DNA of 64,000 bases from Stutzerimonas stutzeri (GTDB lineage: Bacteria > Pseudomonadota > Gammaproteobacteria > Pseudomonadales > Pseudomonadaceae). The stretch lies in assembly GCF_000590475.1 (NCBI RefSeq), contig NZ_CP007441.1, forward strand, positions 1,300,091-1,364,090, in the 5' to 3' direction. The position numbers and the translations under genes were made by a program. This document shows positions 1 through 7,600 of the stretch, piece after piece; the first letter of the stretch is position 1; every line of letters begins with the position of its first letter. Below the pieces are notes generated by a model that searched no databases, was not told the DNA's origin, and saw only the letters and a program-made list of their open reading frames with translations.

Positions 1-1
1 C

Positions 2-367
2 AGCGATTCCAAACGCCATGCATCAGAACGGTTGCGGGGCGGTGCCGACCGGGCTCGCGGCGGCTTCAACCAGCTGCTTCAGGAGCAACCTTTGGCGCTC
101 GGCGCCATCGGTATTGCGTTGGGTGCGTTGCTCGCTGCGTCGGTTCCGCCAACGCGGCGTGAAGATGAAGCGCTGGGTGAAATGAGCGACCGCATGACCG
201 ACAAGCTTCGCCACAAGGCCGAGGAGGGGTACCAGAAAGTATCTGCCAAAGGCGAAGAGGTTGCGGAGCAGGTCAAACAGAGCGCCAACAACGGCGAAGC
301 CAATCGCTCACCCTCCAGTACGGCCAGTACAGCGAATTCGACCGGCTCCACCTCCGCCGGTTTATGA
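2..367 (+). CDS. DUF3618-type envelope protein, C-terminal part (5' truncated by window edge)
   Basis: The reading frame is open from base 2 with no start before the window edge, so only the last 121 residues are seen. A single hydrophobic helix (QPLALGAIGIALGALLAASV) is followed by an acidic/charged segment (PPTRREDEALGE, then a Lys/Glu-rich amphipathic stretch) and a Ser/Thr/Asn-rich low-complexity tail. This architecture matches the C-terminal half of DUF3618 proteins, small stress-linked inner-membrane proteins often encoded next to DUF883/phage-holin-superfamily genes. Those partners would lie left of the window. Function is unknown; family assignment is by pattern resemblance. Confidence 0.6.
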   Translation, partial: SDSKRHASERLRGGADRARGGFNQLLQEQPLALGAIGIALGALLAASVPPTRREDEALGEMSDRMTDKLRHKAEEGYQKVSAKGEEVAEQVKQSANNGEANRSPSSTASTANSTGSTSAGL

Positions 368-377
368 CGCTCCGTGA

Positions 378-431
378 TACCGCATAGCGAATGCGGTACT
401 TTCACCGGTGTGGGCCTTGAGTCCACACCGG
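378..431. repeat. Two tandem hairpins between DUF3618 gene and tRNA-Thr
   Basis: The first stem is TACCGCAT/ATGCGGTA (378-385 with 391-398), followed by CTTTC, and could end the upstream transcript. The second is a perfect 9-bp stem CCGGTGTGG/CCACACCGG (405-413 with 423-431, 9-nt loop) lying 26 bases before the tRNA. Neither has a long T tract, so terminator function is uncertain. The second may be a tRNA leader structure. Confidence 0.45.
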
Positions 432-457
432 CGAAATCCGATAATGCGCCGCTTCAT

Positions 458-533
458 GCCGGTGTAGCTCAGTAGGTAGAGCAGCGCATTCGTAATGCGA
501 AGGTCGGGGGTTCGACTCCTCTTACCGGCACCA
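458..533 (+). tRNA. tRNA-Thr (anticodon CGT)
   Basis: A full cloverleaf can be drawn. The acceptor arm GCCGGTG pairs with TACCGGC (one G-T pair), the D-stem is GCTC/GAGC, and the anticodon loop TTCGTAA carries CGT. The T-arm GGGGG-TTCGACT-CCTCT has two G-T pairs, then discriminator A and an encoded CCA end at 531-533. The top anticodon-stem pair is a G-A mismatch. It reads ACG threonine codons. A T-rich terminator follows nine bases after the CCA. Confidence 0.95.
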
Positions 534-541
534 ATAAAATC

Positions 542-569
542 AAGGCTCACGTTTATGTGGGCCTTTTTT
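542..569 (+). terminator. Rho-independent terminator of tRNA-Thr
   Basis: Stem AAGGCTCAC (542-550) pairs with GTGGGCCTT (557-565) with one G-T pair, followed by a run of six T (564-569). Confidence 0.85.
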
Positions 570-1043
570 CATTCTGGCGTGGGTGTGCGCCTGGCTAACA
601 CCAAAGGTGCTGACATCAGTTTGGTCGCTCAGCAACTGAAGACCTCTATAGCCCGGCGGAGCCCAAGGCGTTTTTGCTGTCATCATCATGGCACGACTGG
701 CACTGTAGATGGCTGTCCGAAGCTCCTCAGGGTCGCTCAGCTGATATTTGATCCGATCAGCCGCCCAGCTTTTCACGCATGGGAGTAGTCGCCGGCAACT
801 GGGGACTGTGAGCCAGCGCGGGGGTTTTCTCTTAAGCTTCCTGACCGGCCTGTTGGTCGCAAATAACGGTGACGGGGTCTGCGCTGAGTAAACCAGCAGA
901 GAACGTTTTCGTCGGGAGCCTGCATACTCGGAAAGGTGGGTTGAACCGGACGTGTAAGCGGCTACTCCTGTGCGGAAAAGATCCCAAGCGGAGCTAATCG
1001 CTAAGAAACGGCATTCAGCCCAACGAGCATGAGATATTTATCT
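570..1043. other. Gene-poor stretch downstream of tRNA-Thr
   Basis: No frame here gives a protein I recognise. A 78-codon GTG-initiated minus-strand frame (540-776) overlaps the tRNA terminator and resembles no known family, so it is not called. I see no tRNA-end duplication that would mark an integrated element. The stretch may be decayed accessory DNA or the long upstream region of the iron operon. Confidence 0.4.
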
Positions 1044-1071
1044 TTTAGATAAGAATACTTATCAATACAAT
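1044..1071 (+). promoter_or_regulatory. Predicted sigma-70 promoter with embedded Fur box
   Basis: TTTAGA (1044-1049) and TACAAT (1066-1071) are spaced 16 bp apart. Between and overlapping them is the palindrome GATAAGAATACTTATC (1048-1063), which resembles the GATAAT-based Fur consensus. Downstream lie DUF3649, PepSY and DUF3325 genes, typical members of Fur-repressed siderophore uptake operons. Iron repression is inferred from this. Confidence 0.65.
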
Positions 1072-1095
1072 AGAGGTTCTCGTTAATAAGCAAGG

Positions 1096-1293
1096 TTGGG
1101 CTCCACGAATGTCATTGTCGCTTCGCCCCTGCTTTCGTTGCGGCCGATGATTCTGGGCGTGCCGGCCCGCACTATGCCTGTCACCCGGCGACTGTATTAC
1201 CGGCAAATCGCCGCATGGTTGTGGCGACCGCGAGTTGCAGCTTTGATGGCCGCTGAGTCGCATCGGCCTGCTACGGAGGAACATTCAAGGTGA
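1096..1293 (+). CDS. Possible short leader ORF translationally coupled to the DUF3649 gene
   Basis: This frame reads from a TTG (internal ATGs at 1147 and 1174) to a TGA that overlaps the GTG of the next gene by GTGA, an arrangement often seen in coupled pairs. The 65-residue product is Arg/Ala-rich, has no signal peptide or clear domain, and I do not recognise it. It occupies the place where a TonB-dependent receptor gene would be expected. It may simply be a non-coding 5' leader. Confidence 0.22.
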   Translation: MGSTNVIVASPLLSLRPMILGVPARTMPVTRRLYYRQIAAWLWRPRVAALMAAESHRPATEEHSR

Positions 1294-1586
1294 GCCGCAA
1301 CCTATCCATGAGCCGCTGGAACATTGCATCGCGCGTACTTGCCGCGCTGGTCGGAGGCTACGCTTTGGCGTACGCCGTAACCGCTTTTCTGTCGGTCTAC
1401 CTGCCGCTAACGCGTCCTGATCGTGTGGTTTTTTCCAGCCTGGCCAGCTTCGCGGTCTGGACCTCGGTTGCCATCTACGTATTCGCCGCACGCAGCGCCA
1501 CTCGCGTATGGCTGTTGCTCATCGGCTTGACTGCGGTACTGAGCCTAGCTGCATTTTTTTCCGGTGACTGGAGGACGCGTCCATGA
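1290..1586 (+). CDS. DUF3649 iron-uptake membrane protein
   Basis: A 98-residue inner-membrane protein with three hydrophobic helices: roughly residues 15-35, 48-66 and 70-90. It matches the DUF3649 family, found beside PepSY_TM and DUF3325 genes in Pseudomonas siderophore-uptake loci. The GTG start follows GGAGG at about 9 bases. The stop overlaps the next ATG by ATGA, so it is the first clear member of a three-gene operon. The molecular role is unknown; involvement in iron handling is inferred from neighbours and the upstream Fur-like box. Confidence 0.8.
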   Translation: MSRNLSMSRWNIASRVLAALVGGYALAYAVTAFLSVYLPLTRPDRVVFSSLASFAVWTSVAIYVFAARSATRVWLLLIGLTAVLSLAAFFSGDWRTRP

Positions 1587-3109
1587 AGCTGCGCCAGAGC
1601 ATGGCAGGATTACACACCTGGGGCGGGCTGCTGCCGAGCTGGTTGCTCTTCGTAATTATCTTCGCCGGTACGGTGGCCTGCTTCGACAAGGAGTTAACCC
1701 GTTGGATGCGCCCCGCACTGCATGACGATGTAGTGTCGAGCCTGGGCGCAGACGACGTGCGTGGTTGGCTGCAGCGCAACGTAAGCGAGGAGTTGCATGC
1801 GTTCTGGATGCACGGCCCAACCGAGCGAGAGCCCTACTGGAGACTCGGTTGGGAAGTGGACGGCACCGAGACCTTCCACAACGTTGCCTTCGATCCGCGC
1901 AGCGCGCAGGCCGAACCTATGCAGGAAACCGTCGGCGGGGAATTCTTCTTCAAGCTGCACTACAACCTGCATGCCGGTGACATCGGCATGTACATCGTTG
2001 GCCTGGCCGGCATGTTCATGCTTGTCGCGTTGGTATCAGGCGTGATCGTCCATCGGCGCATCTTCAAGGACTTCTTCACCCTGCGGCCCAAGGCCAACGG
2101 GCAGCGGGCCTGGCTCGATGCGCACAACCTGTTTGGCGTGGTCGGCTTTCCTTTCCATCTGGTGCTGGCTTACACCGGCGTGGCGATATTTGTGGCGTCC
2201 TACATGCCGGCCGCTGCTCAGGTGAATTACGCCGGTAATGTAATGGAGTATTTCGGCGAGGTGATGGGCAGCTACCATCGCGACGAACTTCATCAGCCGG
2301 CCGCAGCACCCAGGTCGCTCGATGCGCTGATCGCCGAGTCGCGCCGGCAGTGGGACGGTGCCGAAGTGGGTTGGGTCAGCGTCCACCATCCCGGTGACGC
2401 CTCGGCTGTGGTGGATGTGCGTCGCCTGGATGGCTCGCGTATCGGCTCGCCGCAGGACACGCTCACTTACGACGCCGCCAGCGGCGAGCTGCTCAATCGT
2501 CAGGACGCCTCCACGGGTTACCGCGCGTATGTCTGGCTGGCTGGGCTGCACATGGCGCAGTTCGGCGGCACTCTGGTGCGTCTGCTGTATCTGCTGATGG
2601 GGCTTTGCGGCTGCGCCATGCTGATCGGCGGTCTGCAAGTCTGGCTGGCCAAGCGCGAACAGCGCGGCGACAGCAGCCTCGTCTGGGTGCGAGCACTCAA
2701 CGCCTCGGTCTTCGTAGGCCTTCCGCTGGCCAGTCTGGCTTTGCTGTGGGGCAATCGGCTGATCCCTGCAACCCTCACCGAACGCGGCGTTGCCGAAGGC
2801 TGGGTGTTCGTCTGTGCCTGGATACTGATTACGCTCTGGTCTGTGTTGCGGCGCCGGCACAGCCGACGTTTGCTGCGCGATCAATTGTTGCTTGGTGCCG
2901 TGCTGGCCCTCGGACTGCCCCTGCTTAATGGCATGACAACGGAGGGTCACCTGGTCGCAACCCTGGCGCGTGCCGACTGGGCGCTGGCATCGGTGGACCT
3001 GTTCCTGATCGTTGCGGGTCTGATCTGTGCCGCCTGCGCGTGGCGCTTTAACGCTGCTTCGAAACCGACTGCGGTTCGGGAGCAAGCCAATCGGGCCCAG
3101 GAGGCATGA
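1583..3109 (+). CDS. PepSY-associated TM helix protein (iron uptake / ferric-siderophore reductase-like)
   Basis: A 508-residue inner-membrane protein of the PepSY_TM (PF03929) family. The first helix is at residues 15-35 (LLPSWLLFVIIFAGTVACF), a periplasmic PepSY-like region follows, and paired helices lie near 132-155 and 185-210. A second large periplasmic domain contains a PepSY-like stretch (DTLTYDAASGELLNRQD), followed by four or five C-terminal helices. Members are linked to reduction or release of iron from ferric siderophores in the periplasm. Both ends overlap neighbours by ATGA, indicating strong translational coupling. Substrate cannot be read from sequence. Confidence 0.87.
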   Translation: MKLRQSMAGLHTWGGLLPSWLLFVIIFAGTVACFDKELTRWMRPALHDDVVSSLGADDVRGWLQRNVSEELHAFWMHGPTEREPYWRLGWEVDGTETFHNVAFDPRSAQAEPMQETVGGEFFFKLHYNLHAGDIGMYIVGLAGMFMLVALVSGVIVHRRIFKDFFTLRPKANGQRAWLDAHNLFGVVGFPFHLVLAYTGVAIFVASYMPAAAQVNYAGNVMEYFGEVMGSYHRDELHQPAAAPRSLDALIAESRRQWDGAEVGWVSVHHPGDASAVVDVRRLDGSRIGSPQDTLTYDAASGELLNRQDASTGYRAYVWLAGLHMAQFGGTLVRLLYLLMGLCGCAMLIGGLQVWLAKREQRGDSSLVWVRALNASVFVGLPLASLALLWGNRLIPATLTERGVAEGWVFVCAWILITLWSVLRRRHSRRLLRDQLLLGAVLALGLPLLNGMTTEGHLVATLARADWALASVDLFLIVAGLICAACAWRFNAASKPTAVREQANRAQEA

Positions 3110-3432
3110 GCGTGTTGTTATTAGCTTTCGCGCTGGCCTATTCGGCCATGATGCTGTTGTGCCTGGCCATGCCGCGTCACCGAGGACTTTTGCTTCCCAA
3201 TACTCGTTTGCCAAGCACGCCGGTCATACAGTGTCTGGCGGTGGGCTGCTTCGGCTTTGCCTTATGGCTCTGCGTCTATGGCCAGGGCGGTGAGGTCGGT
3301 ACGATCGTCTGGCTCTGCCTGGTGATGTTATCCGGCGTGTCGCTGGGGCTGCTGCTGGCCTGGCGCTCGCGCTGGGTATTGCCGTTGGCATCGCTGCTTG
3401 TGGTTTGCGGAGGCGCTCAAGGGTTGCTCTAG
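3106..3432 (+). CDS. DUF3325 membrane protein
   Basis: A 108-residue protein with three to four transmembrane segments and almost no soluble part, matching DUF3325. It is the last gene of the DUF3649-PepSY-DUF3325 operon and starts on the ATGA overlap with the PepSY gene. The family co-occurs with siderophore uptake genes and its function is not known. About 150 bases downstream is a strong hairpin shared with the convergent gene. Confidence 0.8.
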   Translation: MSVLLLAFALAYSAMMLLCLAMPRHRGLLLPNTRLPSTPVIQCLAVGCFGFALWLCVYGQGGEVGTIVWLCLVMLSGVSLGLLLAWRSRWVLPLASLLVVCGGAQGLL

Positions 3433-3582
3433 CTTTCGCTGGTGCGCTGCCGTCCTTCCGATAGAGACCAGTGCACCAGATCTCTCCCGAGCCTGAATGG
3501 CTCGCCTGCGACACTTCGGGCCGCAACGGGGCAAGTATCTCGCCAGTTTCACCAAGTTGCCTCGGGCGCTCTTTCATCAACG

Positions 3583-3610
3583 AAAGGGCCCGCATTGCTG
3601 CGGGCCCTTT
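3583..3610. terminator. Bidirectional hairpin between convergent operons
   Basis: Perfect 12-bp stem AAAGGGCCCGCA/TGCGGGCCCTTT with loop TTGC. The A/T ends provide a short T run in both directions. It lies between the DUF3325 gene and the convergent pyruvyl transferase gene. Confidence 0.85.
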
Positions 3611-3632
3611 ATTCGCCTTTAACATTGCCGAC

Positions 3633-4874
3633 TCAGTTCGCTGCAATCGCGGCTTGCTCAGCGACCTGGCTTGGATGTGTCTCGCTTTCGGCCTGGGCCT
3701 GGTCGTAGAGCGCGACCATGTGATCGAGGTTGGCGCGCACGCGGCTTTTCATAGCTTCGACCACGGCGCTTAGTTCGGCTCGTTGGCTTTCGCCGAACGA
3801 ATTGATCAGGTTGGTGCCGATCTGACTGATCTGGGGGACCTCTGCGAACCCGCACGACTGCTTGGGTACCCAGGTTTCGAGGAAGCTCGACAGTTTGACC
3901 ACTCGCTGCGGAAGCAATGCGATCTGCGGAACAGCATAGGCTAAGGCGGTAATGGCGCCATGCAAGCTGGTGCCGCAATACAGCTTGCTGGTAGCGATGC
4001 AGTGGATAATGTCTTCGATCTTGCCGCTGTCGACGCGGTAGGAGCGCTCATCGCCAAGCAGACTATGCAGCTTGTCCAATGGGCCGTCGTCGGAATGGCC
4101 GGGCGCCTTGCCGATGGTCAGCAGCGCGATCTTCAGGCCAGTGTTGACGTTGAGTTCGGTCAGTTGCTGAGCGATCGCCTCGATGCGACGCTTGGCGTGA
4201 TGGTCGGAAATGTGAAACACGATATGGCCGGGTTCGGCTGGGTCGATCTGCTGCGGGAAGATATCGGAAATTAGAATGGCGCTGTCCGGTACCAGATTGT
4301 GTTCGACGCCCAATTTATCCAGCTCGGCGGACGTTTCGCGGTCGCGAACCGATATATAGGTGCAGTCCTTGAGATTGCGCTTAATCGCCTCGTGGATCAG
4401 CGGCTTTTTGCGGCTGATCTCGTTACCGCCCACGCTGTTGTACATCACTTTGTAGCCCGGCAGATCGCGCTCGCCTAGGACCAGCGGAATGTCCGATGGG
4501 ATTGAGGTGAACATCCGACTCAGGCGAATGAATGCCTTGTGGCCGATCAGGTAGGGGCTAGCCTTGATCGGGTAGTAAATCGCCTGTGGCGCGAGATAGC
4601 CGATGATGCTTTCCCATTGCGCCGTCAGACATTCGCCGCCAGCGACGATGAGCATGGTCTTGGGCTGCCGGCGCGTGGCCTCCAGGGCTTTTTTCAGCGG
4701 GACGGTCGGCAGTGCGCCATAGCTGGACAGGTCCGACTTCTTGGTTGCCGCGACCAGCACGTTGAAGCGACCGTCGGCCTCCAGGTAGCGCTTGAGGACG
4801 ATTGCAAAGAGCAGGTCGCCATAGTTGTGCCGGTCATAGGCTCCGTAAGCGATTACGTTAACCCGGTCAGTCAT
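3633..4874 (-). CDS. Polysaccharide pyruvyl transferase family protein
   Basis: A 413-residue cytoplasmic protein of PF04230. The N-terminal nucleotide-binding-like motif YGAYDRHNYGDLL is at residues 10-22, and the signature CGTSLHGAITALAYAVP is near residues 300-316. Enzymes of this family transfer pyruvate from phosphoenolpyruvate to sugars in exopolysaccharide or cell-wall glycans as a ketal, adding negative charge. The start overlaps the stop of the flippase gene by ATGA, so the two are one transcript. No glycosyltransferase is cotranscribed, so the glycan modified is unknown. Confidence 0.85.
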   Translation of the reverse strand: MTDRVNVIAYGAYDRHNYGDLLFAIVLKRYLEADGRFNVLVAATKKSDLSSYGALPTVPLKKALEATRRQPKTMLIVAGGECLTAQWESIIGYLAPQAIYYPIKASPYLIGHKAFIRLSRMFTSIPSDIPLVLGERDLPGYKVMYNSVGGNEISRKKPLIHEAIKRNLKDCTYISVRDRETSAELDKLGVEHNLVPDSAILISDIFPQQIDPAEPGHIVFHISDHHAKRRIEAIAQQLTELNVNTGLKIALLTIGKAPGHSDDGPLDKLHSLLGDERSYRVDSGKIEDIIHCIATSKLYCGTSLHGAITALAYAVPQIALLPQRVVKLSSFLETWVPKQSCGFAEVPQISQIGTNLINSFGESQRAELSAVVEAMKSRVRANLDHMVALYDQAQAESETHPSQVAEQAAIAAN

Positions 4875-6142
4875 GGCGTCGGACTCCTTTCGATTTGTTT
4901 GAACTGCAGGTAGAGCAGGGCGTTTTTCAGTGTCAGCGCCACGGCCGTGGCGAAACAGGCGCCATTGACGCCATAGCGCGGAATTAGGATGAGGTTGAGC
5001 GCGAGGTTGATCACGCAGGCCGCTATGTTGTTGTGCAGGTAGCGGCGATGATTGCCGGTCATGGTCATGAATATGCCCAGTGGCCCGGCGGCCAGTACAA
5101 AGAAATAGCCGATGGCCAGGACCAGCAGGGGATAGACGCCCTGTTCACGGTATTCGGCGCCAAATACGGCGAGGATGTACTCGCGCAGCAGGCCGATGGC
5201 GAGCAGGATCATCAGAGCCAGTGCCAGCATGAAGCGCGAGTATTTCCTGACCATGGCGAACGCACCCGCACGGTCGTGTCGGGCCCAACGTCTGGAAATG
5301 TCCGGGCCGATGGTGCCGTTGATGATGAACAACAGGGTGGTCGAAAGGGCGGCGATCTTTGCGGCGATGTAATAGATGCTGACTTCACCAGCCGAGCGCA
5401 GCACACCGAGCAGCAGCGTATCGGAGAGCTCGATGACGCTGTTCATCACAGCGATGAGCATCAGCGGAACGCAGAGAATGAGCATGTCTCGCCAGCCGAG
5501 CGCGCGCTCTGACGTTGAAGCAGGCAGGCTGGCGTTAGCGCGCCATATCGAACCGAAGATTGCCAGGCCGTAGCTGATGGCAAAGCAGCCCACCACGGTG
5601 GTCAGGTCGTTGCCGCTGACCGATACCAGCAGCAATGTCAGTGCCGGCTGGAATGCGGTCTGCCAGAACAATCCCTCGCTGGTTTTATGCTTGGCTTTCA
5701 ATGTCTCGCTGGCGATGCTCAGCAGTGACAGGCCGAGGGCGGTGACGGCGAAGAGCACCGCGGCATGAGCGAAATACGCTTGGGTGGTTTTGGAGAAATA
5801 CACCACGACCAGGCCGATCAGGAATGCCGGTACGTTCATCAACGCGGCGAGACCCAGTGCGCGGTGGAAATAGCGGCGCTGCTGGCCATCGCTCAATGAG
5901 GAAATATTCTTCAGGCACGCAATGTCCAGCCCTAGCCGGGCCACCAGCGACAGGAAGATGCCCAGTGCGACGCAGAAAAACACCGTACCGGCCAGATCAG
6001 GGACGAGCAGCCGCGCCAGCAAAATATTCAGGCCGAGGGTCGCGCCAGCTCCGCTGCCTTTGGTGATGATTAGCCTGGCGTATTTAAGAAGATCGGCTTT
6101 CATTCCTGGTTGTGGGGCGTCCGTTGCATATGCCGATTTCAT
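4871..6142 (-). CDS. Wzx-type oligosaccharide flippase (MATE/MOP superfamily)
   Basis: A 423-residue integral membrane protein with about twelve hydrophobic helices distributed along its length. It has the MVF/MOP-fold features of Wzx/RfbX exporters: a basic N-terminus, then GSGAGATLGLNILLARLL, and a C-terminal NLALNLILIPRYGVNGACF motif. Such proteins move undecaprenyl-linked oligosaccharides across the inner membrane. The start has GGAG eight bases upstream. It is cotranscribed with the pyruvyl transferase, which suggests a pyruvylated glycan is exported. Substrate is unknown. Confidence 0.85.
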   Translation of the reverse strand: MKSAYATDAPQPGMKADLLKYARLIITKGSGAGATLGLNILLARLLVPDLAGTVFFCVALGIFLSLVARLGLDIACLKNISSLSDGQQRRYFHRALGLAALMNVPAFLIGLVVVYFSKTTQAYFAHAAVLFAVTALGLSLLSIASETLKAKHKTSEGLFWQTAFQPALTLLLVSVSGNDLTTVVGCFAISYGLAIFGSIWRANASLPASTSERALGWRDMLILCVPLMLIAVMNSVIELSDTLLLGVLRSAGEVSIYYIAAKIAALSTTLLFIINGTIGPDISRRWARHDRAGAFAMVRKYSRFMLALALMILLAIGLLREYILAVFGAEYREQGVYPLLVLAIGYFFVLAAGPLGIFMTMTGNHRRYLHNNIAACVINLALNLILIPRYGVNGACFATAVALTLKNALLYLQFKQIERSPTP

Positions 6143-6530
6143 TCAATGCTCCTGCGGTCGCAATAACGACTAAAGCCATGTCTAACGTATCCGAATGGCA
6201 ATGCCGGGGCGAGCCGAGGGTCGGGACAGGACACTCCAGCTGCACCGATCGTTGCGCTGCGCGGTTGCGCCTGCAGTCAGCGATAGGCCGAACTGGAGAC
6301 TCCATCAAGAGCGTCGCCACGGCTGAAAGTTCCTTGGCCGATGCCGCCGCTGGCTTCAATCCTCTTCGCCGCGCCGAGAAATAATGGGCCGCGCATGCTC
6401 CTGTACGTGCTGGCCGAACCGCCTGCCACCGCTGGCCGACGACGGCCGGGGCGAACCGCGGCGAACTCTTGTTACGACTGGTCGTCCCATTTTTTGGAAG
6501 GGTTTATTTTGACGGCTCGGGGGAAAAGCA
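6143..6530. other. Divergent intergenic region, flippase / yihY
   Basis: 388 bases between divergent start codons. They must carry promoters for both sides, but I can single out no convincing -35/-10 pair or operator. No reading frame looks like a protein. Confidence 0.5.
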
Positions 6531-7406
6531 ATGGCATTGCTGGAGACGCGCGGAATCAGCGGTTTCGAGTTGTTGAAACGCACCTTGAAGGAGTTCAACA
6601 ACGACGACATGACGACCTATGCGTCGGCGTTGGCCTATCGAGCTATCTTTTCGCTGTTTCCCTTTCTGCTGTTCCTGATCGCCATGCTGGGCATGCTCGA
6701 TCTGCAGACGTTCTTTGACTGGCTACGAGAGCAGGTGTCGCTTGTGCTGCCGCCCGATGCGCTGGAACTGGTCAATCCGGTGATTGACCAGATGCAGGCG
6801 CAGAAGAGCGGTGTTCTATCGGTGGGTATCCTCGTTGCGCTGTGGTCCGCGTCGATCGGTATTCGCTCGCTGATGAACGCGATGAACAAGGCATACGACG
6901 TCGAAGAGGGCCGTCCGACTTGGAAACTGATGCTGTTGGCGGTCGCCTACACCATCGGACTGGCGCTGATTCTGCTCGCGACGGCAGCTTTGATGGTGAC
7001 CGGCCCGCAGGTAATGGCATGGCTTGCCGATCAGGTGGGGCTGAAAGAGATAGTCGTGACGCTGTGGACCTGGTTGCGTTGGCCAGTCGTTGTGATCCTG
7101 ATGATGCTGGTGGTGGCCTTGCTGTACTACGTCACGCCGGACGTGGAGCAGGAGTTTCGCTTCATCACGCCGGGCTCGGTGCTGTCGGTGATCGTCTGGA
7201 TTGCCGCCTCGGTAGGCTTCGGCATCTACGTGCAGAACTTCGGCAACTACGACGCCACCTACGGCAGCATCGGGGCGGTCATCGTGCTGTTGCTCTATTT
7301 CTATATCTCGGCGGCGGTACTGCTGTTCGGTGCGGAAATGAATGCCGTCATCGAGCATGCATCATCCGAAGGCAAGGATCGGGGAGACAAGCGCGTCGAC
7401 AGCTGA
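6531..7406 (+). CDS. yihY: YihY/BrkB family inner-membrane protein
   Basis: A 291-residue member of the YihY/virulence factor BrkB family (PF03631). The N-terminal family signature DDMTTYASALAYRAIFSLFP is at about residues 24-43, followed by six transmembrane helices with the conserved YGSIGAVIVLLLYFYISA segment near 243-262. The C-terminus is short and charged. The family was once misassigned as RNase BN and its function is unresolved. The start ATG is preceded by GGGG. No obvious operon partner; the next gene begins about 195 bases later. Confidence 0.87.
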   Translation: MALLETRGISGFELLKRTLKEFNNDDMTTYASALAYRAIFSLFPFLLFLIAMLGMLDLQTFFDWLREQVSLVLPPDALELVNPVIDQMQAQKSGVLSVGILVALWSASIGIRSLMNAMNKAYDVEEGRPTWKLMLLAVAYTIGLALILLATAALMVTGPQVMAWLADQVGLKEIVVTLWTWLRWPVVVILMMLVVALLYYVTPDVEQEFRFITPGSVLSVIVWIAASVGFGIYVQNFGNYDATYGSIGAVIVLLLYFYISAAVLLFGAEMNAVIEHASSEGKDRGDKRVDS

Positions 7407-7600
7407 AAATCAGCTGACCGGAATTTTTCGACTAGCTAAGCGCGCCGGCGAACAACCGTCTACGTCGGTGGTCCATTGATTTCATTGCAGAATCTTTCGG
7501 GCGATAGCTGGCGCTGGCTTGATGAGGGGGAGGGCTTATCAACCCTGCCGGCCTTCGCTTTCGAGGGCGCTGCATCGAGACCTCACGGAGACGCTCCACT

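Noticed and set aside
540..776. Minus-strand 78-codon frame after tRNA-Thr, first considered as an integrase remnant
   Set aside because: No tyrosine-recombinase motif, overlaps the tRNA terminator, and no att repeat is visible.
2036..3214. 392-codon minus-strand frame across the PepSY gene
   Set aside because: Antisense shadow; composition is Gln/Arg/His-rich without domain structure.
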